From positions 6,076,001 through 6,140,000 of the forward strand of contig NZ_CP036426.1 in NCBI RefSeq assembly GCF_007752535.1: DNA of 64,000 nt. The letters are read 5' to 3'. Within the stretch, counting starts at the first letter, position 1. Every line of letters begins with the position of its first letter. The stretch is from Tautonia plasticadhaerens (GTDB lineage Bacteria; Planctomycetota; Planctomycetia; Isosphaerales; Isosphaeraceae). The position numbers and the translations under genes were made by a program. Under the pieces are notes generated by a model. It saw nothing but the letters and a program-made list of their open reading frames with translations, was not told the origin of the DNA and did no database searches. This document shows, piece after piece, positions 16,332-25,297 of this stretch.

Positions 16332-19007
16332 TCAGTCCTCGACCGGCGAACCGGGCCCGAGCAAGGCGTTGAACAACGGCCGGAACGTCGCGTGCGGCTG
16401 GCCCCGGTGCTGGGGAGGGAAGCCGAAGAGGACGACCTGGCCATCACCGACGGAGACCTCGACGACCGCCGCCTTCCCCTGGAGGTGCTCCGGACCGAGC
16501 AGCCACCCGCTTTCCAGGAGGTTGGTCGGTGCGTACCGGCAGGCGACACGGACCGAGTCGGCCCCCTCTCCGGTCGGCTCGAAGCCCATCGAACTGGAGA
16601 AGTAGGCCGAGCCGTCCTGCGGCATCCCGACGGCGAGGTAAGACTCGTCGTCGTAGCGGACCGAGAGGATCGAGCCGGGGCAATAGAAGTCGTTGGGAGA
16701 GATGCCGTCGAGGACATCCCTGACCGGAAGTCCGAGGGCCTCGATGGCGAAGGCGGCGGACTCCTCCAGGCAGACGAGCCGGCCGCCGTCCTGGACGAAC
16801 CGGCGGATCGCCTCGACGCCGACCCCGGCCAGGCCGCCGACGTAGGCCGGCTCGGTCTCGTCCGGCCCATAGCCGTCGAGCATGGTCCGACGGCCGACGG
16901 ACGGGAGGACGATGACGTCGAATCGCTCGTCCAGGTCGCCGGCGAGGATGGCGGCGTTGTGAAGCGTCTCGTAGGGGATCCGGAATTCTTCGAAAACGAG
17001 CCGGGTCCACCCCTCGTCCATGCTCGGCACCCAGGGCTGGTAGAGGCCGATTTGGGGCATGGAAAGGGCGAACCGGCGTGGCATGGGCCCGTCCTCGTCC
17101 TCCATGGCGGGGGGATAATGATTCGGGTCCTCCTCGGCCGATCCACCCGGCTCGGGCGTCGGTTCCGGCTCATCGACCGCGAGCGCGACCGCGGAGACGG
17201 TCGGGAGGATCGACTCGAGCAGGGCCCGGGCCTCATCGCTAACGGGGACGCGGAGGGCACCCTGGGGGAGTTCCAGGCCGTCGAAGGTGGCCGGTCCGGC
17301 CAGCCGTTCGACCGCGATGCCCGCGTCGAGCAGGGCGAGGGCGACGGTCACGTCGTCGTTGGCCCGATTCCGGAGGTAGATTGCGTCGGCGGACGCGAGA
17401 TCGCCTTCGATCCGCCCCCCGCCGAGGTCGACGGACTCGACCGGCTCGGAAGGGGCGTCGAAGGGCTCGGCGACGGCGGCAGACTTGACGCCCATCTGGA
17501 GGGGGAGCGTCCAGCCGGCCACGTCGTAGGGGCGCTCGGGGCGGCCGTCGGGGCCGACGCGTCGGGGGTACTCCTGGCGCTCCATCATGTCCTTGAGGTG
17601 CGGCCGATAGGGCTGGGCGGCGGGGAAGATCCAGGAGCCGGCGGGGAAGGAGACGCCGCCGGCCTGGAAGTCCTCGGTGGCCCGCCGGGCCTCGATCCCC
17701 GAGGCGACGAGGATCTCCACCAGCCTCGCGGCCGAGCCCGGATCCCGCTGGTCGGCCGGGACGATCCAGGCGAAGGGGGGGCGGTCGATGCCGTGCCGGA
17801 TCTGGTCGAGGGCGACGGCGCGGTAGTTGGACTGGAACCAGTCCTTGTAGCGGGAGGCGAGGGTGAGCAGGGCCCGGGCCGAGGTGAGTTCGTACGCGAC
17901 GATGTCGCCGATCCGCCACCAGCCGCCGGGCCAGGGGTCGACAAAGGTGACCTTGGCTTCGTGGTCGTCGAAGCCCCGGCCGCCGCCCCGGAGGTCGCCC
18001 CGGTCGAGGAAGATCGGCGAGGCGAGCTTGACGCTGGCCGCCTCGGTGAGGATGCCGACCATGTTGTGCCGCTGGGGGACCGTCCGGTTGCCGCCGTTCC
18101 ACCAGTTGTCGTACATGACGTGCGTCGCCACGCCCTTCTTCCCCTCCCGGGCGAGGTCGGCGGCGAGGTGGGCGCCGATGAGGAAGATGCCCTGGCTGAT
18201 CCGGGGGTCGAGGTTCGGGTTCACCGGGTCGTGGAAGGGGGGGACGAACAGCCTGGGGCCGTTGGAACCCATCTGGTGGACGTCCCAGGTGATCGTCGGG
18301 AACCACTCCTCGTAGAGCAACCGGGTGAGCAGCCGGGTCTCGTCGAGGTTGAGCATGAACCAGTCCCGGTTCGTGTCGTGCCCGGCATAGGGGTGGTAGA
18401 GCCGGGGCATCCCCGAGCCTTCCCAGGGGGTCCCCTTGGAGCGTTCGTACCAGTCGTGGACGATGTCGACGCCGTCCGGGTTGACCGAGGGGACGAGCAG
18501 GACGATCGTCTCGTCGAGGATCGCCCGGATCTCGGGGGTGTCCCCGGTGGCCAGGTCGTGCAGCAGCGCGCAGGCCATGAGGGTCGAGGCCGTCTCGGAG
18601 GAATGGATCGTGCAAGTGATCAGGACCGTCGTCTTGCTCCGACCGACCAACTCGGCGACCTCCTCGGGGGAGGCATCGGGGTCGGGGTGCGAGAGCCGGC
18701 GCTGCATGTCCTTGTAGCGGTCGAGGTCGGCGATCGTCTCCTCGGAGGAGATGGCCGCGACGACGAAGGGTCGGCCCTGGGTCGACTCGCCCAGCGTGTC
18801 GACCCGGACCCGGGCGGACGACGCGCCGACAGCCCGGACGTACTCGACCACGTCGGCCCAGGGGGCGAGCTCGAAGTCGGCCCCCGGCTCGAATCCGAGG
18901 ACGACGGCCGGCTCGGGCACCCCGGCCGGCTGCCCGGGGGCGATCGGCGGGGAGACCAGGGCGGCCAGCCAGGCCGCCGCCATCACGACGGGTCTTCGAG
19001 CGGTCAT
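16332..19007 (-). CDS. Secreted M14-family zinc carboxypeptidase-like protein
   Basis: The 891-residue protein from ATG 19007 starts with a signal peptide (MAAAWLAALVSPPIAPG). The peptidase domain shows the M14 zinc pair HSSE (135-138) and His244 (DVHQMGSNG), plus NPDG (176-179) and the substrate-arginine region GHDTNRDW. A later part (roughly 680-800) reads like a class-I amidotransferase-like fold used as a non-catalytic module (FDVIVLPSVGRR, VEAIRRFVQDGGRLVCLEES). This architecture is known from large secreted M14-like proteins of Bacteroidetes and planctomycetes. It probably degrades extracellular peptides. An in-frame extension to 19106 lacks a signal-like sequence. Confidence 0.85.
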   Translation of the reverse strand: MTARRPVVMAAAWLAALVSPPIAPGQPAGVPEPAVVLGFEPGADFELAPWADVVEYVRAVGASSARVRVDTLGESTQGRPFVVAAISSEETIADLDRYKDMQRRLSHPDPDASPEEVAELVGRSKTTVLITCTIHSSETASTLMACALLHDLATGDTPEIRAILDETIVLLVPSVNPDGVDIVHDWYERSKGTPWEGSGMPRLYHPYAGHDTNRDWFMLNLDETRLLTRLLYEEWFPTITWDVHQMGSNGPRLFVPPFHDPVNPNLDPRISQGIFLIGAHLAADLAREGKKGVATHVMYDNWWNGGNRTVPQRHNMVGILTEAASVKLASPIFLDRGDLRGGGRGFDDHEAKVTFVDPWPGGWWRIGDIVAYELTSARALLTLASRYKDWFQSNYRAVALDQIRHGIDRPPFAWIVPADQRDPGSAARLVEILVASGIEARRATEDFQAGGVSFPAGSWIFPAAQPYRPHLKDMMERQEYPRRVGPDGRPERPYDVAGWTLPLQMGVKSAAVAEPFDAPSEPVESVDLGGGRIEGDLASADAIYLRNRANDDVTVALALLDAGIAVERLAGPATFDGLELPQGALRVPVSDEARALLESILPTVSAVALAVDEPEPTPEPGGSAEEDPNHYPPAMEDEDGPMPRRFALSMPQIGLYQPWVPSMDEGWTRLVFEEFRIPYETLHNAAILAGDLDERFDVIVLPSVGRRTMLDGYGPDETEPAYVGGLAGVGVEAIRRFVQDGGRLVCLEESAAFAIEALGLPVRDVLDGISPNDFYCPGSILSVRYDDESYLAVGMPQDGSAYFSSSMGFEPTGEGADSVRVACRYAPTNLLESGWLLGPEHLQGKAAVVEVSVGDGQVVLFGFPPQHRGQPHATFRPLFNALLGPGSPVED

Positions 19008-19322
19008 CAGGGCCCTCCTGCGGTCGATCTCGGCAATGCCTCGGGTCGGCGAGGCGGAGGGTCCATGATTCCGGGATCCCCGGGGCGACGCAACCGGCCA
19101 ACCCATCGAACGAGGCGTGCCGGACCCGATGTCAGGCGTAATCTAGGCATCGTTTTCCGCCTTCATTGACGGGGAGCGTGGGATCGAGTGGGATTATTTC
19201 GTCACGGATCGGGCCTCGACTCGACCGGAGGGTTTATGCGTGCTAGCATGTCGCCCGTCGTGAGGGTGGAAATGGAGGGACGGTGCCGTCTCCTCCCGAC
19301 CCTCGGCGCTGAGGGCGTCCCG
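19008..19322. other. Divergent intergenic region (315 bp)
   Basis: This separates the leftward M14 peptidase gene and the rightward PEP-CTERM gene. It holds a possible minus-strand -10 (TAGATT, plus-strand 19140-19145, preceded by GCC) for the peptidase and the plus-strand promoter listed at 19221. No small gene was recognised. Confidence 0.5.
19221..19249 (+). promoter_or_regulatory. Promoter of the PEP-CTERM/HAF gene
   Basis: TCGACC (19221-19226), a 17-bp spacer and TAGCAT (19244-19249) with an upstream TGC give an extended -10 (TGCTAGCAT). The -10 is 73 bp before the chosen ATG at 19323, which argues against a start at 19188. Confidence 0.45.
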
Positions 19323-20666
19323 ATGAGCAGCCTGGTGCGGTCCTGGATGGGTCTGGTCTCGGCGGCGGTGGCGGCGGCCTCGGGGAGTCCCGCCGCGGCG
19401 GAGGGCTTCTTCGGTCTGGGGGATCTGTCCGGGGGGGCGAGCACCAGCCGGGCCTGGGCGATCTCGTCGGACGGGTCGACGATCGTGGGGGAGAGCGTGT
19501 CCGCCTCCGGGACCCAGGCGTTCCGGTGGACGCAGGCCGGCGGGATGGCCGGGCTGGGGGACCTCGCGGGGGGGGAGTCCGGCAGCGTCGCCTACGGGGT
19601 GTCGGCCAACGGCTCGGTGGTCGTCGGCTCGGGCCGGTCGACGGCCTCGGGGACCGGTCGGGAGGCGTTCCGGTGGACGCAGGCCGGCGGGATGGCCGGG
19701 CTGGGGGACTTCGACGGGGGTCGGTTCGACAGCGTGGCGTTCGGGGTGTCGGGCGACGGCTCAGTGGTCGCCGGCTCGGGGAGCGTGGCGTTCGAGGGCG
19801 TCGACTCGACGAACGCGGCCTTCCGGTGGACCTCGGCCGGGGGGCTCTCGGACATCACGCCCCTTTCGGCGTACGGCCCGGGCTCCCCGAACCGGGGGGC
19901 GGCGTATGGGGTCTCGGCCGACGGCTCGGTGGTCGTCGGTCGGTCGACCTCGCCCAACCCCTACGAGGACGCGAGGCCCGGCCGATGGAACGCCGACGGG
20001 GGCTGGTCGGCATATCCCGGGGCCACGTCGACCGACATGAGCGGCCAGGCGATGGCCGTCTCGGGGGACGGCTCGGTGGTCGTGGGTTCGGTCAACGCTC
20101 CCCCGATGGGGCTCTCGCACCATGCCTTCCGCTGGGAGCAAGGGGACGGGGCCGGGTTCCTGCACGACGTGCCGTCGGACATGCCCTCCCCGTTCGGCAA
20201 TACCATCGCCAACGCCGTGACGCTCGACGGGGCAATCGTCGTCGGTACCTCCAACGCCGCCGGGATGCCGCTGGACCTGGGGCAGCGGCCGGGGCTCTCG
20301 ACATACACCCGCGCGTTCGTCTGGGACGCGGTCAACGGGTTCCGGTCCCTCCAGGAGGAGCTGATCGGCTTCGGGCTGGATCTCTCCGGCTGGATCTTGC
20401 TGGAGGCCCAGGGGATCTCCGGGGACGGGACCGTCCTGACCGGGACCGGGATCAATCCCTCCGGTCGGTTCGAGGCGTGGGTCGCCATGCTCGGCGGTTC
20501 GACCGGGGGTGCCTCTCCCCCGGGGGTGGTCCCGGAGCCGTCGACGCTGGCGATGATGCTGCTCGGGGGCGGGGCGATCGCCCTCGGGCGTCACCGCCGG
20601 CGGGGGATCCGCCGGGGATCGGGCCCGGATCCGCGGTTTGACCCCCCCGGCCGCCCGTCCGTATGA
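19323..20666 (+). CDS. Exported HAF-repeat protein with PEP-CTERM sorting signal
   Basis: The 447-residue protein begins with an export signal (SSLVRSWMGLVSAAVAAASGSPAAAEG). It has several HAF-type repeats of the form AFRWTQAGGMAGLGDL..GVSADGSVVVG, about 49-55 residues each. It ends with the PEP-CTERM tripartite tail VPEPSTLAMMLLGGGAIALG followed by RHRRRGIRR. PEP-CTERM tails are read by exosortase, which removes the anchor and is linked to exopolysaccharide systems. No exosortase gene is in the window. ATG 19323 was chosen for the signal peptide and promoter position. Function of the repeats is unknown. Confidence 0.85.
   Translation: MSSLVRSWMGLVSAAVAAASGSPAAAEGFFGLGDLSGGASTSRAWAISSDGSTIVGESVSASGTQAFRWTQAGGMAGLGDLAGGESGSVAYGVSANGSVVVGSGRSTASGTGREAFRWTQAGGMAGLGDFDGGRFDSVAFGVSGDGSVVAGSGSVAFEGVDSTNAAFRWTSAGGLSDITPLSAYGPGSPNRGAAYGVSADGSVVVGRSTSPNPYEDARPGRWNADGGWSAYPGATSTDMSGQAMAVSGDGSVVVGSVNAPPMGLSHHAFRWEQGDGAGFLHDVPSDMPSPFGNTIANAVTLDGAIVVGTSNAAGMPLDLGQRPGLSTYTRAFVWDAVNGFRSLQEELIGFGLDLSGWILLEAQGISGDGTVLTGTGINPSGRFEAWVAMLGGSTGGASPPGVVPEPSTLAMMLLGGGAIALGRHRRRGIRRGSGPDPRFDPPGRPSV
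19516..19709 (+). repeat. Two identical 47-bp direct repeats inside the HAF gene
   Basis: Bases 19516-19562 and 19663-19709 are identical and start 147 bp (49 codons) apart. They encode the same FRWTQAGGMAGLGD segment. DNA identity, not just protein identity, suggests recent duplication or gene conversion between repeats. Confidence 0.8.
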
Positions 20667-20667
20667 T
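20638..20667 (+). promoter_or_regulatory. Promoter of the aminotransferase gene, inside the HAF gene end
   Basis: TTGACC (20638-20643), an 18-bp spacer and TATGAT (20662-20667) match the sigma-70 consensus at five of six positions each. It overlaps the last codons of the HAF gene. The coding start is 157 bp downstream of the -10, giving a leader of roughly 150 bases. Confidence 0.55.
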
Positions 20668-20823
20668 TTCGAAAGACACTCCGGGGCGTCGCCGATCGGC
20701 GACGAGGGCACGGCGGGGGACGATCGCGGTCCCCCCGGTCCCCGGCTCCCCGTCGACCACCCCGCCCCGGTCGTCCCGTTCACCGTCCGAACCGCGCTCG
20801 ACGAGCCGCAGGAGCGAGCACCG

Positions 20824-22191
20824 ATGTCCGCCGACCCCGCCCTGCACCGCAGCGAGCCGAGGATCCTGACCGAGCGGCTCCCCGGTCCGAAGGCCGCCTC
20901 CTGGATCCGCCGTGATGAGCGGACCACCTCCCCCTCGTACACCCGGATGTACCCGCTGGTCGTCCGCAGGGCGAAGGGGGCGATGATGGAGGACCTGGAC
21001 GGCAACCGGTTCCTCGACTTCACCGCCGGGATCGCCGTGACCAACGCCGGCCATTGCCACCCCCGGGTGGTCCGGGCGATCCGGGCCCAGGCCTCCCGGC
21101 TGGTGCACATGTCGGGGACCGACTTCTACTACCGCCCCCAGATCCGGCTGGCCGAGCGGCTGGCCGGGCTCGCCCCCGGGCCGGGGCCGAAGCGCGTCTT
21201 CTTCAGCAACAGCGGCGCGGAGGCGATCGAGGCCGCCCTCAAGCTGGCCCGCTACCACTCGAAGCGGCCGAGGGTGGTCGCCTTCCGGGGCGCCTTCCAC
21301 GGCCGGACGTACGGCGCGATGAGCCTGACCGCCTCCAAGGCGATCCAGCGCAAGGGGTTCTCGCCGCTGGTGCCGGAGATCCAGCACGCTCGATACGGCG
21401 ACCTGGCCAGCGTCCGGGAGCTGTTCCGGACCACCTGCCCCCCCGAGGAGACGGCCGCGATCTTCGTCGAGCCGATCCAGGGCGAGGGGGGATACATCGT
21501 CCCCCCGGACGACTTCCTGCCGGGGCTCCGGGCGCTGTGCGACGAGCACGGGATCCTGCTGGTGATCGACGAGATCCAGTCCGGGATCGGCCGGACGGGT
21601 CTCCTGTTCGCCTCGGAGCACTGGGGGGTGCACGGCGACATCGTCTGCCTGGCCAAGGGCCTGGCCAACGGCCTGCCCTTGGGGGCGATCGTCGCGCCGG
21701 AGTCGGTGATGGACTGGGCCCCGGGCAGCCATGCGAGCACCTTCGGGGGCAATCCCGTGGCCTGCGCCGCGGCGATCGAGACGCTGGACCTGGTGGTCGG
21801 GAAGTACACCCGGAACGCCGACGCCCGGGGTCGGCAGCTCATGGCCGGGCTCCGTGAACTGGCCAAGGCCCACCCCTGCATCGTCGACGTGAGGGGCAAG
21901 GGCCTGATGGTCGGCATGGAGATCGGCTCCGACGCCGGGCCGGGCCCCAACCTCCGGGATCGGATCATCCTCGAGGCCTTCCACCGGGGCCTGTTGCTGC
22001 TGCCCTGCGGCCCGAGCACGATCCGGTTCTGCCCCCCGCTCTGCCTGACGGCCCGGCAGGTCGAGGTCGGACTTTCGCTGCTCTCGCACGCGATGGACGC
22101 CCTCTGCGGCGATTGCCCCTGCTCCCCCCGCCGGCCCGACGTCGCCCACGCGAAGTCCGGCGATCACCTGCCGTCGGACGAGGCGTCCTGA
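20824..22191 (+). CDS. Class-III PLP aminotransferase (acetylornithine/4-aminobutyrate type)
   Basis: The 455-residue PLP enzyme shows FFSNSGAEAIEAALK (127-140), GAFHGRTYGAMSLT, the PLP-ring Asp in LLVIDEIQSGIGRTG (245-259), and the Schiff-base Lys278 in CLAKGLANGLPLGAI. HASTFGGNPVACAAA completes the fold. The family transfers amino groups from omega-amino acids or acetylornithine; the sequence most recalls the broad acetylornithine-aminotransferase-like group also common in archaea. The C-terminal 25 residues contain an unusual CGDCPC cluster. An uncharacterised gene follows 54 bp later on the same strand. Confidence 0.85.
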   Translation: MSADPALHRSEPRILTERLPGPKAASWIRRDERTTSPSYTRMYPLVVRRAKGAMMEDLDGNRFLDFTAGIAVTNAGHCHPRVVRAIRAQASRLVHMSGTDFYYRPQIRLAERLAGLAPGPGPKRVFFSNSGAEAIEAALKLARYHSKRPRVVAFRGAFHGRTYGAMSLTASKAIQRKGFSPLVPEIQHARYGDLASVRELFRTTCPPEETAAIFVEPIQGEGGYIVPPDDFLPGLRALCDEHGILLVIDEIQSGIGRTGLLFASEHWGVHGDIVCLAKGLANGLPLGAIVAPESVMDWAPGSHASTFGGNPVACAAAIETLDLVVGKYTRNADARGRQLMAGLRELAKAHPCIVDVRGKGLMVGMEIGSDAGPGPNLRDRIILEAFHRGLLLLPCGPSTIRFCPPLCLTARQVEVGLSLLSHAMDALCGDCPCSPRRPDVAHAKSGDHLPSDEAS

Positions 22192-22245
22192 GGCACCCTC
22201 GCCCACCGGTCGATCCCCCGAGGTCCCCGCACCGAGCCCGATTTC

Positions 22246-23667
22246 ATGACGACCGCCCCCCGAGTCGAGAGCGTCCCTCCGCCGTTCGACTGGCAGCGAT
22301 GGCCCGAGACCGAGGCCTTCCTGGCCGAACGAGTCCGATCGGCGTTGGAACACAACCCCTTCGCCGCGGACCTGGCCCGGCGGATGGCCGCCGAGACGAG
22401 CACGAGGATCATCGACTGGGTCGACCACCTGGTGCTGGCCGAACGTCCGGGCCTGGTGGAGGAACTGGGCGGGCTCGGTTACGCCGTCGCGGACGATGCG
22501 TACGGCGTCAGCGAGCCGAGCTTCCGGCACCCCGGGGGGCAATTCCCGGCGGTCGCGGTCGCCCGCCGACCCGGGGGGGGGCCGGAGGTGGCGGCGATGG
22601 CCCTGAAGGTGGAGTCGATCGCCGCCTTCAGCGGGGCGAACGACCTCGGCCTGGAGCCGGTCGGCTACCCGATGGGGCCGTACCGGTTCGCCAAGGTGGA
22701 GGTGGCCGGGGCGGGCACGGCGCTGCTGGTCGTCGAGCGTCGGGGGTATCTCGGGTTCGAGCCCTTCCCCAGCTCCTGGGCGAGGCTGGGACGGATGGCG
22801 CCGCATGCGGCCCGGGACGCGATGGCCGCGAGGGAACTCTGGCAGGGGCGCCGGAGGCGGTTCGGGGAGGACGAGGAGGGGTTCGACGCCGTCGACGCGG
22901 TGCTGGCCAGGGTGATCGAGCGGGCGGGTTCGACCGACCTCGCGTGCCACCTCGTCTTCGAGGTCGAGCGGGATTACTGGGAGTCCCGGAACGCGGCGGC
23001 GACGGTGCAGAAGCGTCGTCAGGACCGGCTCGGGCTGGGGTGGGCGAATCACGATCACCACACCTTCCGGTGCTCCCGGCAATTCTTCCCCCGGACGATC
23101 GGGATCTTCGAACGACTCGGATTCACGCTCCGGGAGTCGTTCCATGCCGGCAAGGAGGCCGGCTGGGGCGCCCAGGTGCTGGAGCACCCGACGACCGGGA
23201 TCGTCATCTTCGCCGACCTGGACCTGGCCCCCGAGGAGGCCGAAGACGACTTCGCCCACGGGTTCCTGCCGGGGCTGGATCGGCCCAACACCGTCGGCCT
23301 CTGGGTCGGCCTGCACGGGGAGTCGCTCCTGGACGCCGGGATGCACCACCTGGAGGCGCAGTTCGACTTCGACGCGCTGGGCGACGACCTCCGGGCCGAG
23401 GCCGACATCGAGACGATGGCGCCCTTCAGCGACTTCCCGTTCCTGCGGCAGGCGTTCACGAGGGGGGAACGCTGGCCGGTGCCGGTGCACCGGGCCGATC
23501 GGCTGCTGCGATTCGGTTGGATCGACGCCGCCCAGCATGCGAAGTTCCTGGCTGAGGGGGCGATCGGCAGCCACCTGGAGAACCTCCAGCGCGGGGAGGG
23601 CTTCAAGGGATTCAATCAGAAGGCCGTCAGCGCGATCATCGCCGAGACCGACCCGAGGCGGCATTGA
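22246..23667 (+). CDS. Uncharacterised protein, possibly VOC-like
   Basis: The protein has 473 residues with no signal peptide or membrane helix. I do not recognise the family. The C-terminal half has alternating strand/helix sequence with several metal-ligand-like residues (NHDHHTFRCS, TIGIFERLGFTLRESFHAG, GVIFADL-like IVIFADLDLAPEE, GMHHLEAQFD). This is reminiscent of the vicinal-oxygen-chelate (glyoxalase/dioxygenase) fold and of DUF1338-type oxoacid dioxygenases, but it is not a confident match. It follows the aminotransferase on the same strand, so an amino-acid catabolic role is possible. ATG 22246 is the first plausible start after that gene. Confidence 0.55.
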   Translation: MTTAPRVESVPPPFDWQRWPETEAFLAERVRSALEHNPFAADLARRMAAETSTRIIDWVDHLVLAERPGLVEELGGLGYAVADDAYGVSEPSFRHPGGQFPAVAVARRPGGGPEVAAMALKVESIAAFSGANDLGLEPVGYPMGPYRFAKVEVAGAGTALLVVERRGYLGFEPFPSSWARLGRMAPHAARDAMAARELWQGRRRRFGEDEEGFDAVDAVLARVIERAGSTDLACHLVFEVERDYWESRNAAATVQKRRQDRLGLGWANHDHHTFRCSRQFFPRTIGIFERLGFTLRESFHAGKEAGWGAQVLEHPTTGIVIFADLDLAPEEAEDDFAHGFLPGLDRPNTVGLWVGLHGESLLDAGMHHLEAQFDFDALGDDLRAEADIETMAPFSDFPFLRQAFTRGERWPVPVHRADRLLRFGWIDAAQHAKFLAEGAIGSHLENLQRGEGFKGFNQKAVSAIIAETDPRRH

Positions 23668-23700
23668 CCCCGGCAGGCTGGCCCGGCTGCGAGGCCGTGG

Positions 23701-23706
23701 TAGAAT
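23701..23706 (+). promoter_or_regulatory. Possible -10 (TAGAAT)
   Basis: TAGAAT is a five-of-six match, 140 bp before the next start at 23846. No -35 is correctly spaced (a TTGACC at 23664 is 31 bp away). Confidence 0.25.
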
Positions 23707-23845
23707 GGCTCGGGAACCCATCGGTCGTCCCCGGCGTCGAAGTTCGAGACGCGCCTGATCATCGCACCGACGGGCCCGAGCCATTCATTGCGATCCGGAC
23801 CGCCCGGTCGGTCGGAACTCACGTCCCCAGCAAGGTCCGCGAATC

Positions 23846-25297
23846 ATGATCGATGCGAACGCCCCGGCATGGCCCCGGGGCCTCGGACGTCGGCTTGCGA
23901 CGCTCCTGGCCGCCGTCGGGCTGCCCCTGGTCGTCAGCTCCTCGTCCCCGGCCCGTCAGCAGGACGTCCCCCAGGACCCCTCCGGGACCCAGGCCGAGCC
24001 CGAGGGCGACGCCGACGCCGAGGAGGAAGAGGCCACCCCCGAACAGGAGGACGCCGCCGACGTCCTGGCCGATTCGATATACGTCGACCCGAAGGCCACC
24101 GCCGCGATGCGGGGGACCTTCGAGCAGCTCCACGCCTCCGTCCGGGTCCCCCTGAACACCGACCGCGCCATCGCCCAGATGGTCCGAGGCGGCCGGGTCG
24201 ACGCGGGCCTGATCGACCGGTTCATCAAGGACGCGGCCCGGCAGCTAACCGACCCGGCCAACATCCAGGCCGTGATGCAGCCCGACGGGTCGCAGCGGAA
24301 CATCCAGGAGATCCAGGACGCGGGCCGATACCTGATGCTCCCCTACCTGGAGGTCCCCGCCGGTGAACGCGACCGGCGGTTCATCCAGGAATTCAACACG
24401 AGGCTCCTGGCGGTCGTCCCGGACCTGCTGAAGAACCACCTGTACTCCCGGGTCCAGGCGATGCAGGCCCTCAGCCAGATGGGGGATCCCCTCGCCCTGG
24501 ACCTGCTGATCGCCCAGCTCGGCGACCCGGAACAACCGCTGATCGTCAAGCAACTGGCCGCCGAGGGGATCGACCGGATCGCCCGGGACGCCTCCGGCAG
24601 CCTGACCCCGAATCAGCGGGAGAAGGCCGCCAACGCCCTGGTCGACTTCCTCCGGAACAACCGGGAGGCGTACTGGCTCGCCCATGCCCGGGCCTTGCAG
24701 GCGCTCGGCTCGCTCCGGTCGATCTCGGGCATCCAGAACCGCAACGAAGCGGTCTTCGCCGACGAGGTACTCCAGGCCATCAGCTCGATCGACCTCCGCC
24801 TGGAGACGAGGGCCTGGGCCGCCTGGGCGGCGGGGATGTTCGAGATCCCGCCGTCCTATCCCCAGCTGAACTTCTCGCTGGCCTCGTACATGATCGGCCA
24901 GCTGGCGGTCGAGGTGGGCGAGCGGATCGTCGAGCTGAGCGACCCGAGGGAGGACGGGTCGTTCGACCCCGAGCGGGTGAAGTACCAGACCGCCCTGCTC
25001 GTCTCCCCGATCTTCCAGTCGCTCGAGGGCTCCCGGGAGCTCCGGGGATCCGGCTTGAAGAACACGAACGCGGTCGGGCCCCATCAGGCCTACGTGAACC
25101 GGGTGCACCAGTTGATCCGGCAACTCGCGGCCTCGTCGGTCGAGCTGACCCGGGCGGTCGGCGGGCAGCGGCCGGCGGCGAGGGACGGGGTGATCCGGAG
25201 CCTCAACGAGCTCCGGACCTTCCTCGAGCAGAATCCCCCCGACGACCGGACCTTCGTCCCCGGCGGCCGGGAGTTCGCGCTGAATGACGCATCCTGA
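23846..25297 (+). CDS. Exported HEAT-repeat-like protein
   Basis: The 483-residue protein has an N-terminal signal (LGRRLATLLAAVGLPLVVSSSSPARQQ), then a very acidic linker (GDADAEEEEATPEQED), then a helical body. Repeat-like units such as YSRVQAMQALSQMGDPLALDLLIAQLGD and HARALQALGSLRSI look like HEAT/armadillo helices. Planctomycetes carry many such scaffold proteins; no enzymatic motif was seen. The last 14 bp overlap the start of the next gene, so the pair is probably translationally coupled. Role unknown. Confidence 0.65.
   Translation: MIDANAPAWPRGLGRRLATLLAAVGLPLVVSSSSPARQQDVPQDPSGTQAEPEGDADAEEEEATPEQEDAADVLADSIYVDPKATAAMRGTFEQLHASVRVPLNTDRAIAQMVRGGRVDAGLIDRFIKDAARQLTDPANIQAVMQPDGSQRNIQEIQDAGRYLMLPYLEVPAGERDRRFIQEFNTRLLAVVPDLLKNHLYSRVQAMQALSQMGDPLALDLLIAQLGDPEQPLIVKQLAAEGIDRIARDASGSLTPNQREKAANALVDFLRNNREAYWLAHARALQALGSLRSISGIQNRNEAVFADEVLQAISSIDLRLETRAWAAWAAGMFEIPPSYPQLNFSLASYMIGQLAVEVGERIVELSDPREDGSFDPERVKYQTALLVSPIFQSLEGSRELRGSGLKNTNAVGPHQAYVNRVHQLIRQLAASSVELTRAVGGQRPAARDGVIRSLNELRTFLEQNPPDDRTFVPGGREFALNDAS

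Noticed and set aside
15918-19169. 1083-residue open frame on the plus strand
   Set aside because: Antisense to the M14 peptidase and murB; low-complexity composition with no motif.
20452-23784. 1110-residue open frame on the minus strand
   Set aside because: Antisense to the aminotransferase and the next gene; no family features.
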